Assembly: GCF_008364845.1 (NCBI RefSeq)
Contig: NZ_VTTP01000002.1
Location: forward strand, 310,001 to 374,000
Source of the DNA: Actinotalea subterranea
Lineage (GTDB): Bacteria > Actinomycetota > Actinomycetes > Actinomycetales > Cellulomonadaceae
Reading direction: 5' to 3'
DNA length: 64,000 nt
Position numbers and translations under genes: made by a program. This document shows, piece by piece, positions 47,452-56,763 of this stretch. Below the pieces are notes generated by a model. That model did not search any database and was not told where the DNA came from. It saw only the letters and a program-made list of their open reading frames with translations. The number at the start of each line of letters is the position of its first letter. The first letter of the stretch is position 1.

Positions 47452-49479
47452 GTGGCAGGACGGATCCGACGCGAGGACGTGGCGGCCGTCCGCGAGCGTG
47501 TGCGGATCGAGGACGTCGTCGGCGAGCACGTCACGCTCAAGACCGCGGGCGTCGGCTCGATGAAGGGCCTGTGCCCGTTCCACGACGAGCGGTCCCCGTC
47601 CTTCCACGTGCGGCCCCAGGTGGGTCTGTGGCACTGCTTCGGGTGCGGCGAGGGCGGCGACGTCATCTCGTTCGTGCAGAAGATCGACGGGCTCGGCTTC
47701 ACCGAGGCCGTCGAGCACCTCGCCGGTCGGGTCGGCATCCAGCTCCGCTACGAGGACGGCGGGGCGATGCGTCCCGGCGAGGAGCCCGGGCGCCGGCAGC
47801 GGCTCCTCGAGGCGCACCGCGTCGCGGCCGCGTACTACGCCGAGCAGATGCTGACGCCCGCCGCCGCGGTCGGCAGGACGTTCCTCGCGGAGCGCGGCTT
47901 CGACCGGGCCGCGGCGGAGCACTTCGGTGTGGGCTTCGCGCCCGCCGGGTGGGACCACCTCCTGCGTCACCTGCGCTCCAAGGGGTTCACGGAGGCCGAG
48001 CTCACGGCCACGGGCCTCATGAGCCAGGGCAACCGGGGCCTCTACGACCGGTTCCGGGGCCGCCTCGTGTGGCCGATCCGCGACGTCACGGGCGACGTCG
48101 TCGGGTTCGGTGCCCGGCGGCTCCTCGAGGAGGACCAGGGGCCCAAGTACCTGAACAGCCCGGAGACGGCGCTCTACAAGAAGGCCCAGGTGCTGTACGG
48201 CATCGACCTCGCCAAGCGGGAGATCGCCAAGGCGAAGCAGGTCGTGGTCGTGGAGGGCTACACCGACGTCATGGCGGCGCACCTGTCCGGTGTGCCCACG
48301 GCGGTTGCGACGTGCGGCACGGCCTTCGGCTCCGACCACGCGCGCGTCGTGCGGCGCCTCGTGGGGGACACCGCGTCGGGCGCGGGCGTGCAGCTCTCCT
48401 CCGGAGCGTCCGTCGGCGGGGAGATCATCTTCACCTTCGACGGCGACGCCGCCGGTCAGAAGGCCGCGCTGCGGGCGTTCGGGGAGGACCAGCGCTTCTA
48501 CGCGCAGACGTTCGTCGCCGTCGAGCCGGGGGGCATGGACCCGTGCGACCTGCGGCTGGCCAAGGGGCCGGAGGCCGTGCGTGCGCTCGTGGCCGGGCGC
48601 CAGCCGTTGTTCGAGTTCGTCATCCGCTCGACGCTCCGCGCGCACGACCTCGACACGGCCGAGGGCCGCGTGGCCGCGCTGCGGGCGTCGGCCCCGATCG
48701 TCGCGGGGATCCGGGACACGGCGCTGCGGCCGGAGTACACGCGCATGCTCGCCGGCTGGCTCGGCATGGAGGGTGACGCGGTGCAGCGCGCGGTCCACGA
48801 CGCGTCACGGCAGGCGCCGGTGACCGCGGGCGACCGGCGCAGGCCCGACCCGACGATGCCGGGCCCGGGGGAGCGACCCGACGGCGGCTCACGCCGGCAG
48901 GGCAGTGACACGACGCGTGACGCGCGGCCGCGGCCGATCGCGCCGGACCGGGCGGACCCGGTCGCGAAGCTGGAGCGCAACGCGCTCGAGGCCGTCCTGC
49001 AGCACCCGGAGGTCGTCGACGCGTCGGCGTTCGACGCGCTCCCGCACGACGCGTTCTCGGTCCCCGCGTTCCGCGCCGTGCACGAGGCCATCCGCGCGGC
49101 CGGGGGCCTGAGCGCCTCGCGCGGGCTGCCGGCTGGTGAGCCCGACGCCTCCGAGCACGGCGCAGGGACGGCCGGGCAGCCCCTGGGCGTCGAGCGCTGG
49201 GTCGAGCGCGTGCGCGACGAGGCCGCAGCACCCGTCGCGGGGCTCGTGACGGAGCTTGCCGTGACACCCCTGCCCGAGGACCGGCCCGACGCGGTCGACG
49301 ACTACGTGCGCGGGGTGGTCGAGGCGCTCGTCGACCTCGGCCTGACGCGTCAGATCGCCGACGCGCGGGGACGGCTCCAGCGCATGGACCCGGTGGTGGA
49401 GGCACAGGCGTACCAGGCGGCGTTCGCCGACCTCGTGGGGCTCGAGGGGCGTCGGCGCGCGCTGCGCGACCGGGAGTGA
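47452..49479 (+). CDS. dnaG: DNA primase
   Basis: Synthesises RNA primers at the replication fork. The CHC2 zinc finger uses C41, H44, C62 and C65 (LCPFHDERSPSF, WHCFGCGEGGD). The RNA polymerase core follows with the Toprim motif VVVVEGYTDVMAAH (near 263) and FTFDGDAAGQKAA. A linker rich in Arg/Pro/Asp (about 450-500) leads to the C-terminal helicase-binding domain. 675 residues, normal for actinobacteria. Note EVQLSS-type insert GDTASGAGVQLSSGASVGGE near 305-325 in the Toprim domain, common in this group. Confidence 0.96.
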   Translation: MAGRIRREDVAAVRERVRIEDVVGEHVTLKTAGVGSMKGLCPFHDERSPSFHVRPQVGLWHCFGCGEGGDVISFVQKIDGLGFTEAVEHLAGRVGIQLRYEDGGAMRPGEEPGRRQRLLEAHRVAAAYYAEQMLTPAAAVGRTFLAERGFDRAAAEHFGVGFAPAGWDHLLRHLRSKGFTEAELTATGLMSQGNRGLYDRFRGRLVWPIRDVTGDVVGFGARRLLEEDQGPKYLNSPETALYKKAQVLYGIDLAKREIAKAKQVVVVEGYTDVMAAHLSGVPTAVATCGTAFGSDHARVVRRLVGDTASGAGVQLSSGASVGGEIIFTFDGDAAGQKAALRAFGEDQRFYAQTFVAVEPGGMDPCDLRLAKGPEAVRALVAGRQPLFEFVIRSTLRAHDLDTAEGRVAALRASAPIVAGIRDTALRPEYTRMLAGWLGMEGDAVQRAVHDASRQAPVTAGDRRRPDPTMPGPGERPDGGSRRQGSDTTRDARPRPIAPDRADPVAKLERNALEAVLQHPEVVDASAFDALPHDAFSVPAFRAVHEAIRAAGGLSASRGLPAGEPDASEHGAGTAGQPLGVERWVERVRDEAAAPVAGLVTELAVTPLPEDRPDAVDDYVRGVVEALVDLGLTRQIADARGRLQRMDPVVEAQAYQAAFADLVGLEGRRRALRDRE

Positions 49480-49492
49480 GCCGCGGGCGAGG

Positions 49493-49909
49493 TCAGGACC
49501 CCGCGACCGCGAGCACAGCGACGTGCTTGTCCTCGAGGTCCGTCAGGTAGCCGTCGAGCCCCTCGGGCCCCGGCGGGCGAGTGCCGATGATGACGATGGC
49601 CCAGCCGCGTCGCCGCGCGACGTCGCACCATCCCGGGTCGTCGCACCGCGTCGAGACGAGCACCTGCTCGCCGTCGACGAGCTGCACGAGACCCGCCGTG
49701 AGGTCGACGGTGCCGTTCCTCGGGTCGACTCGGCTCACGTGCTCACCCGAGCCGAGCGGGATCCGCAGGGTCCTGGTGAGGGTCCCCGTGGCGTCGAGGT
49801 CGCCGCCGCGGACGGGGTGGATGACCCAGCAGGCGATGGGCTGATGGTCTCGGGGATGCAGGGTGACCTTGAGGGTCGAGGTCACGGCACCGGGGGTGTG
49901 CTCGTCCAT
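49493..49909 (-). CDS. Hypothetical protein
   Basis: 138 residues that I do not recognise. Starts MDEHTPGAVTSTLKVTLHPRDHQPIACWV. Mixed beta-rich pattern with RIPLGSGEHVSRVDPRNGTVDL in the middle and a hydrophobic strand RGWAIVIIGTRPPG near residue 105; the end reads KHVAVLAVAGS. No signal peptide, no membrane span, no obvious catalytic motif. Its codon usage is like that of its neighbours, so it is likely a real lineage-specific gene. Convergent with dnaG, 13 bp apart. Confidence 0.65.
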   Translation of the reverse strand: MDEHTPGAVTSTLKVTLHPRDHQPIACWVIHPVRGGDLDATGTLTRTLRIPLGSGEHVSRVDPRNGTVDLTAGLVQLVDGEQVLVSTRCDDPGWCDVARRRGWAIVIIGTRPPGPEGLDGYLTDLEDKHVAVLAVAGS

Positions 49910-50112
49910 GCCGTGACGTTACGAGGTGAATGTCCGGTTCGCCTCCCAGGACCCTTCGCCTGTGGACGAGGAGCGGGGTGGGCAGGACGACGGGTGCGTC
50001 GGGGGCAGGTCGGGCCGTAGGTCCCGCGCCCGCACGGGGGGCAGGCCTGCGAGGATCGGGGACAAGAACGTGCGCGACGGCGCGCACGGTCGACCCAGGA
50101 GGTGGGCCGCAC

Positions 50113-50427
50113 ATGTCCGAGACGACGGAGACTCTGTGCCACTGGGAGAGGGTCCAGCGCCAGTGGAAGTGGGAGTGGGCGAGCTACAACTGCCACACCA
50201 CCGGCGTGTTCTGGACCGACCACGACCCGCGCGGCACCACCGAGCTGCTGGACGACGCGACGCTCGCGCCGCGGGAGCCCGAGGCCCGGGTCGACATGAA
50301 CTTCTCCAGCCGGTGGCAGCCCGTCTCGGGCACGGGGACGAACGTCGTCGTCGAGACCGCCGACCTCCCGCCCGACGCGGCGCCGGTCGGCGACGGGTGG
50401 CGCACCGCCACCCCCGTCGGGGGCTGA
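50113..50427 (+). CDS. Hypothetical Trp-rich small protein
   Basis: 104 residues, unrecognised. The ATG is preceded by a strong AGGAGG (about 50097-50102). The first half is aromatic: LCHWERVQRQWKWEWASYNCH, then TGVFWTDHD; two cysteines could pair. The second half reads NFSSRWQPVSGTGTNVVVETADLPPDAAPVG. No signal peptide or span. Convergent with helR. Confidence 0.65.
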   Translation: MSETTETLCHWERVQRQWKWEWASYNCHTTGVFWTDHDPRGTTELLDDATLAPREPEARVDMNFSSRWQPVSGTGTNVVVETADLPPDAAPVGDGWRTATPVGG

Positions 50428-50470
50428 CCGGGGCGGCCGCGGCCCGCCTCGGCACGTCAGGCCCTGAGCC

Positions 50471-52693
50471 TCAGCTCGTGAGGACCACGAGCTGCTGCGT
50501 CGCGCGCGTCATCGCGACGTAGCGGTCGACGGCGCGCACGACGCGGCCGGTCTCGTCCGGGCCGGGCGCCCGGTCGACGAGCACCACGAGGTCGAACTCG
50601 AGCCCCTTGGTGAGCTCGGCGGGCAGGGAGCGGACCCGGTCCGTCGCGCCGAACCCCGGGTGGTCGACGACGCACGCGATCCCGTCCGCGTGCTCGGCGA
50701 GCCACGCGGCGACGACGGCCTCGAGGTCGGCGATCCTCCCGTGCGCGACGGGCACGCCGCCGCTGCGCACCGACGTCGGCACGTTGGCGTCCGGCAGCAC
50801 CGCCCTGATGACCGGCTCGGCCACCGCCATGACCTCCTGGGGCGTGCGGTAGTTGATGCTCAGGCTCGCCACCGCTGCCTCGCCGAGCCCGACCCGCAGG
50901 AGCCGCTCCTGCCACGACTCGGGGAAGCCGTGGCGCGCCTGCGCGCGGTCACCCACGACCGTGAAGCTCCGGGACGGGCACCGGTGCAGCAGCATCTGCC
51001 ACTCCGCGTCGGTGAGCTCCTGGGCCTCGTCCACGACCACGTGGGCGAACGGCCCGCCGAGCAGGTCCGGGTCGGCCCGGTCCACGCCCGCACCGTCCTC
51101 GAGCGCCGCCTGGAGGTCCTCACCACGCAGCATCGACATGACGAGCAGCTCGGAGTCGTCCGACTCGATGAGGTCGCTGACGACGTCGGCCATGCGGGCG
51201 CGCTCGGCGGTCACCGCGGCCTCGTGCCGCCGTCGTCGTCGGGAGGCCTCGGGGTCGCCGAGGCGTCTGCGCGCCGCGTCCAGCAGCGGAAGGTCGGCTA
51301 CCGTCCACGCCTGGGCGTCGGCGCGCTGCAACGCCGCGACCTCGTCGGAGGACAACCAGGGGGCGCACAGGCGCAGGTAGGCGGGCACGGTCCACAGGTC
51401 CCCGACGAGGTCGGTCGCCTCGAGCACCGGCCAGGCCCTGCCGAACGCCCTGAGCAGGTCGCGGTTCTGCGCGAGCGATCGGCGCAGGAGGTCCGCGGGC
51501 ACCTCCTCGTCGTCGTGCTTGTCGACGAGGATGGCGAGCAGCGCCTCCCAGATCTCGTCGCGCGCCTCGTTGTGCGGGGTGCCGGGGTCGACCGCCTCGA
51601 ACGCCTCCGCCCAGTCCGCCGTGCTGAGCCACACGTCGGCCCACGGCGTCTCGACCGTCATCCCCGCCTGGGGCGGCCGCTCGTAGAACGCCACGGCGGG
51701 CTCGACGGCGCCGACCATGGCAGCGGCGCCCTTGAGGCGCGCGACCTCCGGGTGCGGCTCGGGCCCCGCCGACGCCCCTTCGGGCACGAGGTCGCGCAGG
51801 GTGCACGTCTGAACGCCCTCCTCCCCGAGGCTGGGCAGGACGTCCGACACGTACGCGAGGTAGGGCTCGTGCGGCCCGACGAACAGGACGCCACCCCGCC
51901 GGTGGCCGAGCCGTGGGTCCGAGTACAGGAGGTACGCGGTCCGGTGCAGCGCGACGACGGTCTTGCCCGTGCCCGGGCCGCCGTCGACGACCAGCGGGCC
52001 GTGGGCGCCCGCACGGATGATCGCGTCCTGGTCGGCCTGGATCGTCGCCAGCACGTCGCGCATCCGGGGCGTGCGGCTGCCCGCCAGGCTCGCGACGAAC
52101 GCGGACTGGTCGTCCAGGGCGGGGTGGTGCGCGAGGTCGGGAGCGCCGTCGGTGGCGCCGTTGCCGCTGGTGGCGTCGGTGATGTCCATGCCGGTGCTGT
52201 CCTGGGTGCTGAAGACCTCGTCCCAGTAGTCGCTGACGCGGCCGCCGCTCCAGCGGAACCGCCGGCGGCTCGCCAGGCCCATCGGGTTCCGGTGAGTCGC
52301 GCCGAAGAACGGCTCGGCGGCGGGGGAGCGCCAGTCGACCAGCAGACGACGGTCGGCGCCGTCCGTGAGGCCGAGGCGGCCGACGTACACGGGCTCCGTG
52401 GGCTGCGCGGCGGGGACCATCCGGCCGAGGCACAGGTCGAGCCCGAAGCGACGCAGCGTGCGCAGGCGTGCGGTCAACCGGTGGATCTCCTGGTCCCTCT
52501 CGAGCGCGGCCTGGCCGCTGCGCCCGGGTGCCCTGCGGGCGGCGTCGAGCCGCTCGGAGAGCTCGGCGAGCGTGTGCTCGAGGCTCTCGGTGATGGCGGC
52601 GAAGTGGCGCTCGTCGGCGGCGACGAGCGCCGGGTCGCCCTTGCGCGCGAGGTGGTCAGGAAGCGCGAACGCGCTGGTCCGGGTGAGGTCCAC
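50471..52693 (-). CDS. helR: RNA polymerase recycling motor ATPase HelR (HelD-like)
   Basis: 740-residue UvrD/HelD-type superfamily 1 ATPase that, in characterised relatives, binds RNA polymerase, displaces it from DNA or nascent RNA, and dislodges bound rifamycin. An N-terminal antiparallel coiled coil (about 25-85) reaches into the polymerase secondary channel; Walker A DGGPGTGKTVVAL at 237-249; Walker B VVVDEAQELTDAEW; motif VVGDRAQARHG; motif V SLSINYRTPQEV; motif VI YVAMTRATQQLVVL at the C-terminus. GTG 52693 has GGAG upstream. A rifamycin-associated element lies about 80 bp upstream, matching the HelR branch. Confidence 0.9.
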   Translation of the reverse strand: MDLTRTSAFALPDHLARKGDPALVAADERHFAAITESLEHTLAELSERLDAARRAPGRSGQAALERDQEIHRLTARLRTLRRFGLDLCLGRMVPAAQPTEPVYVGRLGLTDGADRRLLVDWRSPAAEPFFGATHRNPMGLASRRRFRWSGGRVSDYWDEVFSTQDSTGMDITDATSGNGATDGAPDLAHHPALDDQSAFVASLAGSRTPRMRDVLATIQADQDAIIRAGAHGPLVVDGGPGTGKTVVALHRTAYLLYSDPRLGHRRGGVLFVGPHEPYLAYVSDVLPSLGEEGVQTCTLRDLVPEGASAGPEPHPEVARLKGAAAMVGAVEPAVAFYERPPQAGMTVETPWADVWLSTADWAEAFEAVDPGTPHNEARDEIWEALLAILVDKHDDEEVPADLLRRSLAQNRDLLRAFGRAWPVLEATDLVGDLWTVPAYLRLCAPWLSSDEVAALQRADAQAWTVADLPLLDAARRRLGDPEASRRRRRHEAAVTAERARMADVVSDLIESDDSELLVMSMLRGEDLQAALEDGAGVDRADPDLLGGPFAHVVVDEAQELTDAEWQMLLHRCPSRSFTVVGDRAQARHGFPESWQERLLRVGLGEAAVASLSINYRTPQEVMAVAEPVIRAVLPDANVPTSVRSGGVPVAHGRIADLEAVVAAWLAEHADGIACVVDHPGFGATDRVRSLPAELTKGLEFDLVVLVDRAPGPDETGRVVRAVDRYVAMTRATQQLVVLTS

Positions 52694-52771
52694 GTCATCA
52701 GCTCCAGGGGTGTCGGTCGCAGCCGCTGGTGCCCGCCCCGGGCACCGGCCGACGAGTCTGCGGCACGACGG

Positions 52772-52790
52772 GGGCCTTGCCGCAAGACCC
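52772..52790 (-). promoter_or_regulatory. Rifamycin-associated element (RAE)
   Basis: The minus strand reads GGGTCTTGCGGCAAGGCCC, an inverted repeat differing by one base from the published 19-bp RAE core (GGGGCTTGCGGCAAGGCCC, from memory). Extra G/C runs extend the palindrome outward to 52770-52793. It is placed 79 bp upstream of helR, as RAEs are before rifamycin-inducible helR and rph genes. Confidence 0.8.
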
Positions 52791-52819
52791 CCCGTGAGCT
52801 ATACGTTGAGAACGGAGAA

Positions 52820-52858
52820 GCCCCCGGCTCGCGACCGCATGCGTCGCGAGCCGGGGGC
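52820..52858 (-). terminator. Terminator of the glycine betaine operon
   Basis: GCCCCCGGCTCGCGAC pairs perfectly (16 bp) with GTCGCGAGCCGGGGGC around a 7-nt loop, 54 bp after the proX stop. On the minus strand a T-containing tail (TTCTCCGTTCTC) follows. Confidence 0.85.
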
Positions 52859-52911
52859 GTCCTCACGTGGGGCACCCGAACGGTGCCGTGACGATCGGGT
52901 GCCGATCCGGC

Positions 52912-53838
52912 TCAGGCCTCGCCGGCGGCGTCCTTGATGGACTCGAAGAACTCCTGGTTCTCCTCGAGCCACTGCTCGACGGAGGCCTCGTTGTCCTCGC
53001 CCTGGTTCTCGTTGAACATGATGTTCTCGAGGGAGAACAGCTGCTCGTCGGTCAGCGTGAACTCCGCGAGCCAGCCGGCGAGCTGCGGGAAGTCCTCGCC
53101 GAATCCGGTGCGGCCGACCATCTCGATGCGCTCGGCCTCGCCCAGGGCGAGCTCGGGGTCCTCGAGATCCCGGATGGGGTACGCGTCGTAGGCCCAGTGC
53201 GGGCGCCACAGCGTCACGACGACGTCGCGCTCGGCGTCGACGGCGCCGGTCAGCTCGGCCAGCATGGCGGGCGTGGAGGACTCGATGAACTCCATCCCCT
53301 CGAGGCCGTACGTCGGGATGACCGACTCCTTGGTGATGCGGGTCAGGCCCGCACCGGGCTCGATGCCGACGAGGCGGTTGTCGAAGGCCTCCGCCGCGTC
53401 GCCCAGCTCGCTCAGCGAGGTGATCGACGAGTCCTCGTTCACGGCGATGGTGAGCTTGGCGTCGTCGTACCAGGAGCCGAGCTGCTCCATGTCGTCGCCG
53501 TACTTCTCGAGGTAGTCCTCGTGGGTGATGGGCAGCCACATGTCGAAGTTCACGTCGAACTGGCCGCCCGCGATGCCCGTGTACACGGGGCCGGGGTCGG
53601 CCATCTCGAGCTCGACCGAGTAGCCCTCGGACTCGAGGAGGTTCGCCCACAGGTAGGAGACGGCGATGCCCTCGTCCCAGCCGTTGTGGATGGCGATCGT
53701 GATGTCCTCCTGGTCGCCGGACGTACCGGCGCCCTGCGCCTCGTCGTCGGACGAGCCGCCGGCGCAGGCGGTCAGCGCGAGCGCGACGGCCACGCCGGAG
53801 GCAGCTGCGGTCATGGTGTGACGGGTGCGATGAGTCAT
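52912..53838 (-). CDS. proX: Glycine betaine/proline ABC transporter substrate-binding lipoprotein
   Basis: 308-residue OpuAC/ProX-type receptor. Lipobox LALTACAGG near Cys 24, then ITIAIHNGWDEGIAVSYLWANLLESEGYSVE, FDVNFDMWLPITHEDYLEKYG, GIEPGAGL, VTLWRPHWAYDAYPIRDLEDPE and the repeated EWLEENQEF-type end. The Trp residues fit an aromatic box for the quaternary amine. ATG 53838 with GGAAG upstream. Last gene of proV-proW-proX. Confidence 0.92.
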   Translation of the reverse strand: MTHRTRHTMTAAASGVAVALALTACAGGSSDDEAQGAGTSGDQEDITIAIHNGWDEGIAVSYLWANLLESEGYSVELEMADPGPVYTGIAGGQFDVNFDMWLPITHEDYLEKYGDDMEQLGSWYDDAKLTIAVNEDSSITSLSELGDAAEAFDNRLVGIEPGAGLTRITKESVIPTYGLEGMEFIESSTPAMLAELTGAVDAERDVVVTLWRPHWAYDAYPIRDLEDPELALGEAERIEMVGRTGFGEDFPQLAGWLAEFTLTDEQLFSLENIMFNENQGEDNEASVEQWLEENQEFFESIKDAAGEA

Positions 53839-53960
53839 CGCTTCCTTTCGTGGCGGCGGACCGCCGGGGTTGGCGGCCCCTCGACGGGGCCGGGGGTGTG
53901 CCGTGGTCGGGCCGGGTGGCTCGAGCCGGGGGATCGGGCGGGGTGACCCTGGGCTGTGGA

Positions 53961-54833
53961 TCAGGCGGCGGTGACCCTCATGGCTCGCGCCACCGGGGAA
54001 CGGTCGGCCAGCGCCGACGTGAGCCGGTCGAGGTAGATCGCGAGGATCACCACGGACAGACCCGCCTCGAACCCGAGCGAGACGTTGACGCGTGAGAGGG
54101 CAGAGACGACGTCGCGGCCGAGACCGTCCGCACCGACCATGCCCGCGATGACCACCATCGACAGGGCGAGCATGATCACCTGGTTGACGCCGGCCATGAT
54201 CGTCGGCAGCGCGAGAGGGATCTGGATCTGCCGCAGGATCCGGCCCGGCGTCGAGCCGAAGGCGTGGCCGGCCTCGACGACCTCCTTGTCCACCCCGCGG
54301 ATGCCGAGCTCGGTGAAACGGACACCGGGTGCGAGGGCGAACACGATGGTCGCCACGATGCCGGGCACCGCGCCGGTGAGGAAGATGATCACCACCGGGA
54401 TGAGGTACACGAACGCCGGCATGGTCTGCATGAAGTCGAGCACCGGTCGCACGGCCCTCGACACGCGATCGTCCCGCGCCGCCCAGATCCCGAGCGGGAT
54501 GCCGATGGCGAGTGCGATGACGCTCGCCACGAGCACGAGGGCGAGGGTCGCCATGGCGTTGTCCCACTGGTCGACGCCCTGCACGACGACGAAGCCGACG
54601 AGCGCGCCGACGGCGAGCTTCCAGCCCTTCGCCGCGAAGGCCATCGCGGCGAGGACGAGGGCGACGAGCCACATGGGCGGCGTCGCCAGGACCAGCTCAA
54701 GGCTGTCGAAGCAGGCGACGAGCACGGTCTTGACCAGGTCGAAGAAGCCGCCGAACGTCGCGATGAGGCCGTCCACGCCGGCCTCGACCCAGTCGCCGAG
54801 GGGGAGTCGGAGCTCGAGGTCGGTGGCGCTCAT
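53961..54833 (-). CDS. proW: Glycine betaine ABC transporter permease
   Basis: 290-residue OpuAB/ProW-type permease with an extracytoplasmic or surface N-terminal helix ([23 protein letters not shown]) and about seven spans. Core motif [37 protein letters not shown] matches the EAA loop of the ProW family. ATG overlaps the proV stop by 4 bp. Confidence 0.93.
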   Translation of the reverse strand: MSATDLELRLPLGDWVEAGVDGLIATFGGFFDLVKTVLVACFDSLELVLATPPMWLVALVLAAMAFAAKGWKLAVGALVGFVVVQGVDQWDNAMATLALVLVASVIALAIGIPLGIWAARDDRVSRAVRPVLDFMQTMPAFVYLIPVVIIFLTGAVPGIVATIVFALAPGVRFTELGIRGVDKEVVEAGHAFGSTPGRILRQIQIPLALPTIMAGVNQVIMLALSMVVIAGMVGADGLGRDVVSALSRVNVSLGFEAGLSVVILAIYLDRLTSALADRSPVARAMRVTAA

Positions 54834-56062
54834 GCGGGCACCGCCGCGGACTCGTCGGCCGGTGCCGGGTCGGGTGACGACGGCTCGACCACCGGTGGGG
54901 ACATCGCCTCGAGGAGGGTGACCCGCGGGATCACGCCCACCAGGCGGCCCCGGTCGTCGATGACGGGGACGGGCAGCGGGGTCTCTGCCGAGGGTGCGAA
55001 GACGTCTGCCAGGAGAGCGTCGACGTGCACGGGGGTGACCTCGTCGCACGTGAGGTCGACGAGCGACTCCGTGCCGGCGCGCTGTGCCGCGACGACGTCC
55101 TGGTCGCGCAGCACGCCGCGCAGGGTGCGGTCGCGGTCGACGAGGTAGGCGGCGGTCGCCTGCGCCGCGCGCATCTCGTGGAGCGCGACCCGGGGGCCGG
55201 CGCCGGTCGTGACGACGGCTGCGGGGCGGACCATCACGGACCGAGCCGTGAGGACGCGCGTGCGGTCGACGTCGGCGACGAACTGCGCGACGTAGTCGTT
55301 CGCGGGGTCGGACAGGATCTGCTCGGAGGTACCGATCTGCACGATGCGCCCGTCACGCATGACGGCGATGCGGTCGCCGAGGTGCATGGCCTCGTTCAGG
55401 TCGTGCGTGATGAACACGATGGTCTTGCCGAGGGTCTGCTGGAGCTCGAGCAGCTGCTCCTGCATCTCGCGACGGATCAGCGGGTCGAGCGCGGAGAACG
55501 CCTCGTCCATGAGGAGCACGTCGGTGCCTGCCGCCAGGGCGCGCGCCAGGCCGACCCGCTGGCGCATGCCGCCGGACAGCTCGGACGGCAGGTGGTCCTC
55601 CCAACCCGCCAGACCGACCATCTCAAGCGCCTCGCCTGCGCGTCGCCGCCGTTCGGTGCGGTCGACGTCCTGGAGGGCGAGGGGGTAGGCGGCGTTGTCG
55701 ATGATCGTCCGGTGGGGGAGCAGCGCGAAGTGCTGGAACACCATGGAGACGCGTCGTTGGCGCAGCGCGCGCAGGTCCCGCGGCGTGATCGTCGACAGGT
55801 CTGCGTCGCCGAGGAGGATGCGGCCGGCGGTCGGCCGCCACAGCCCGTTGAGCATCCGGATGAGGGTGGACTTGCCCGAGCCGGAGAGGCCCATGACCAC
55901 GAAGGTCTCGCCGTCGGCGACCTCGAAGCTCGCGTCGATGACGGCTGCGGTGCCGTGGTCCTTGACCTCGTCACGGGTCTGGCCTGCCTGGAGCCGCCGG
56001 ACGGCCTCGGCCGGTCGGCGGCCGAAGACCTTGTACACGCCTTCGGCGCGGAGTGCGGTCAC
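54830..56062 (-). CDS. proV: Glycine betaine ABC transporter ATP-binding protein with CBS domains
   Basis: 410-residue ProV/OpuAA ATPase. Walker [19 protein letters not shown] near 58-75, Q-loop [13 protein letters not shown], signature [16 protein letters not shown], Walker [15 protein letters not shown]-loop [10 protein letters not shown]. Two CBS domains at about 285-400 ([37 protein letters not shown]) should sense ionic strength. The N-terminal extension [24 protein letters not shown] is typical. GTG 56062 is chosen by homology ([14 protein letters not shown]). First gene of the osmoprotectant operon. Confidence 0.93.
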   Translation of the reverse strand: MTALRAEGVYKVFGRRPAEAVRRLQAGQTRDEVKDHGTAAVIDASFEVADGETFVVMGLSGSGKSTLIRMLNGLWRPTAGRILLGDADLSTITPRDLRALRQRRVSMVFQHFALLPHRTIIDNAAYPLALQDVDRTERRRRAGEALEMVGLAGWEDHLPSELSGGMRQRVGLARALAAGTDVLLMDEAFSALDPLIRREMQEQLLELQQTLGKTIVFITHDLNEAMHLGDRIAVMRDGRIVQIGTSEQILSDPANDYVAQFVADVDRTRVLTARSVMVRPAAVVTTGAGPRVALHEMRAAQATAAYLVDRDRTLRGVLRDQDVVAAQRAGTESLVDLTCDEVTPVHVDALLADVFAPSAETPLPVPVIDDRGRLVGVIPRVTLLEAMSPPVVEPSSPDPAPADESAAVPA

Positions 56063-56438
56063 GTGGCTCTCGTCTCGCTCGTGTCGGTCCTCGGCAGCGC
56101 GGGGGACCGCGCGCGGCACGCTCTCCCGAGGTGCGAGCGCCCACGGGGTCGTGGGCGGCCGAGGTGGATCGTCCGGCGGGCGCCTGGGGGAGCGTCCACG
56201 TCCGGGCCACGGGCGCGCCTCGGGGCGTCCTGCCGAAGAGGGTCTCGGCGGGGACGCGACACGCCCTCGAGGGGCGTCGGACGCAGTGCCTGGGCACCGG
56301 ATCATGCCGACCGATCGCTGATCAGGTCGGGCCCCACCATGTCGCGGATCGGGTCCGAGGTCCAGCGTCGATCGGCCCGATCGGGGCTCGATCGACGGGT
56401 CTGAAGGTCGGCGAGTGGCGTCTGACCTGCGGTTTTAC

Positions 56439-56462
56439 CAGATCTTGATTGTTACTGATCTG
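56439..56462. promoter_or_regulatory. Inverted repeat in AT-rich patch upstream of proV
   Basis: CAGATC and GATCTG are perfect 6-bp arms separated by 12 AT-rich bases (TTGATTGTTACT). Placed about 380 bp upstream of proV in the only AT-rich patch of the region, so it may be an operator for the osmoprotectant operon or mark its promoter. Confidence 0.4.
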
Positions 56463-56543
56463 TGACCTTGTGTTTACCCGTTCGAGGGGCGGCGGCGGCG
56501 CGATCGGTATCCGACCGGGGGCGTGACGCAGCGCGTGAACGCA

Positions 56544-56567
56544 GGAAGGCCCCGCCGAGGCGGGGCC
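56544..56567 (-). terminator. Terminator of tRNA-Asn
   Basis: AAGGCCCCGCC pairs with GGCGGGGCCTT (11 bp) with a minimal loop, 23 bp downstream of the tRNA 3' end on the minus strand. Confidence 0.8.
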
Positions 56568-56589
56568 TTGATGTGCGTCTCGTCCTGTG

Positions 56590-56662
<73 letters not shown>

Positions 56663-56763
56663 TCGCGGTTCGCAATGCTACCCGATGTGCGCGGGTGTCC
56701 AGACATCGGTCGCGGCCGGGCGGGTCGTCTACGGCCGGCCTGCCTGTGGGCCGGCCCGATGCC

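Larger units (their letters stand above)
56063..56589. other. Upstream region of the glycine betaine operon and tRNA-Asn terminator
   Basis: This 527-bp stretch has no supported gene. From 56430 to 56480 it is unusually AT-rich for this genome and contains CAGATC-N12-GATCTG (56439-56462), a candidate operator or promoter of proVWX. Around 56360-56400 are several GATCG words, including the inverted pair GTCGATC/GATCGAC. The tRNA-Asn terminator closes the region. Confidence 0.55.

Noticed and set aside
50053-50085. GTGCGCG-ACGG-CGCGCAC inverted repeat before the Trp-rich gene
   Set aside because: Seven GC-only bases around a 4-nt loop are frequent by chance at this base composition and the position gives no clear role.
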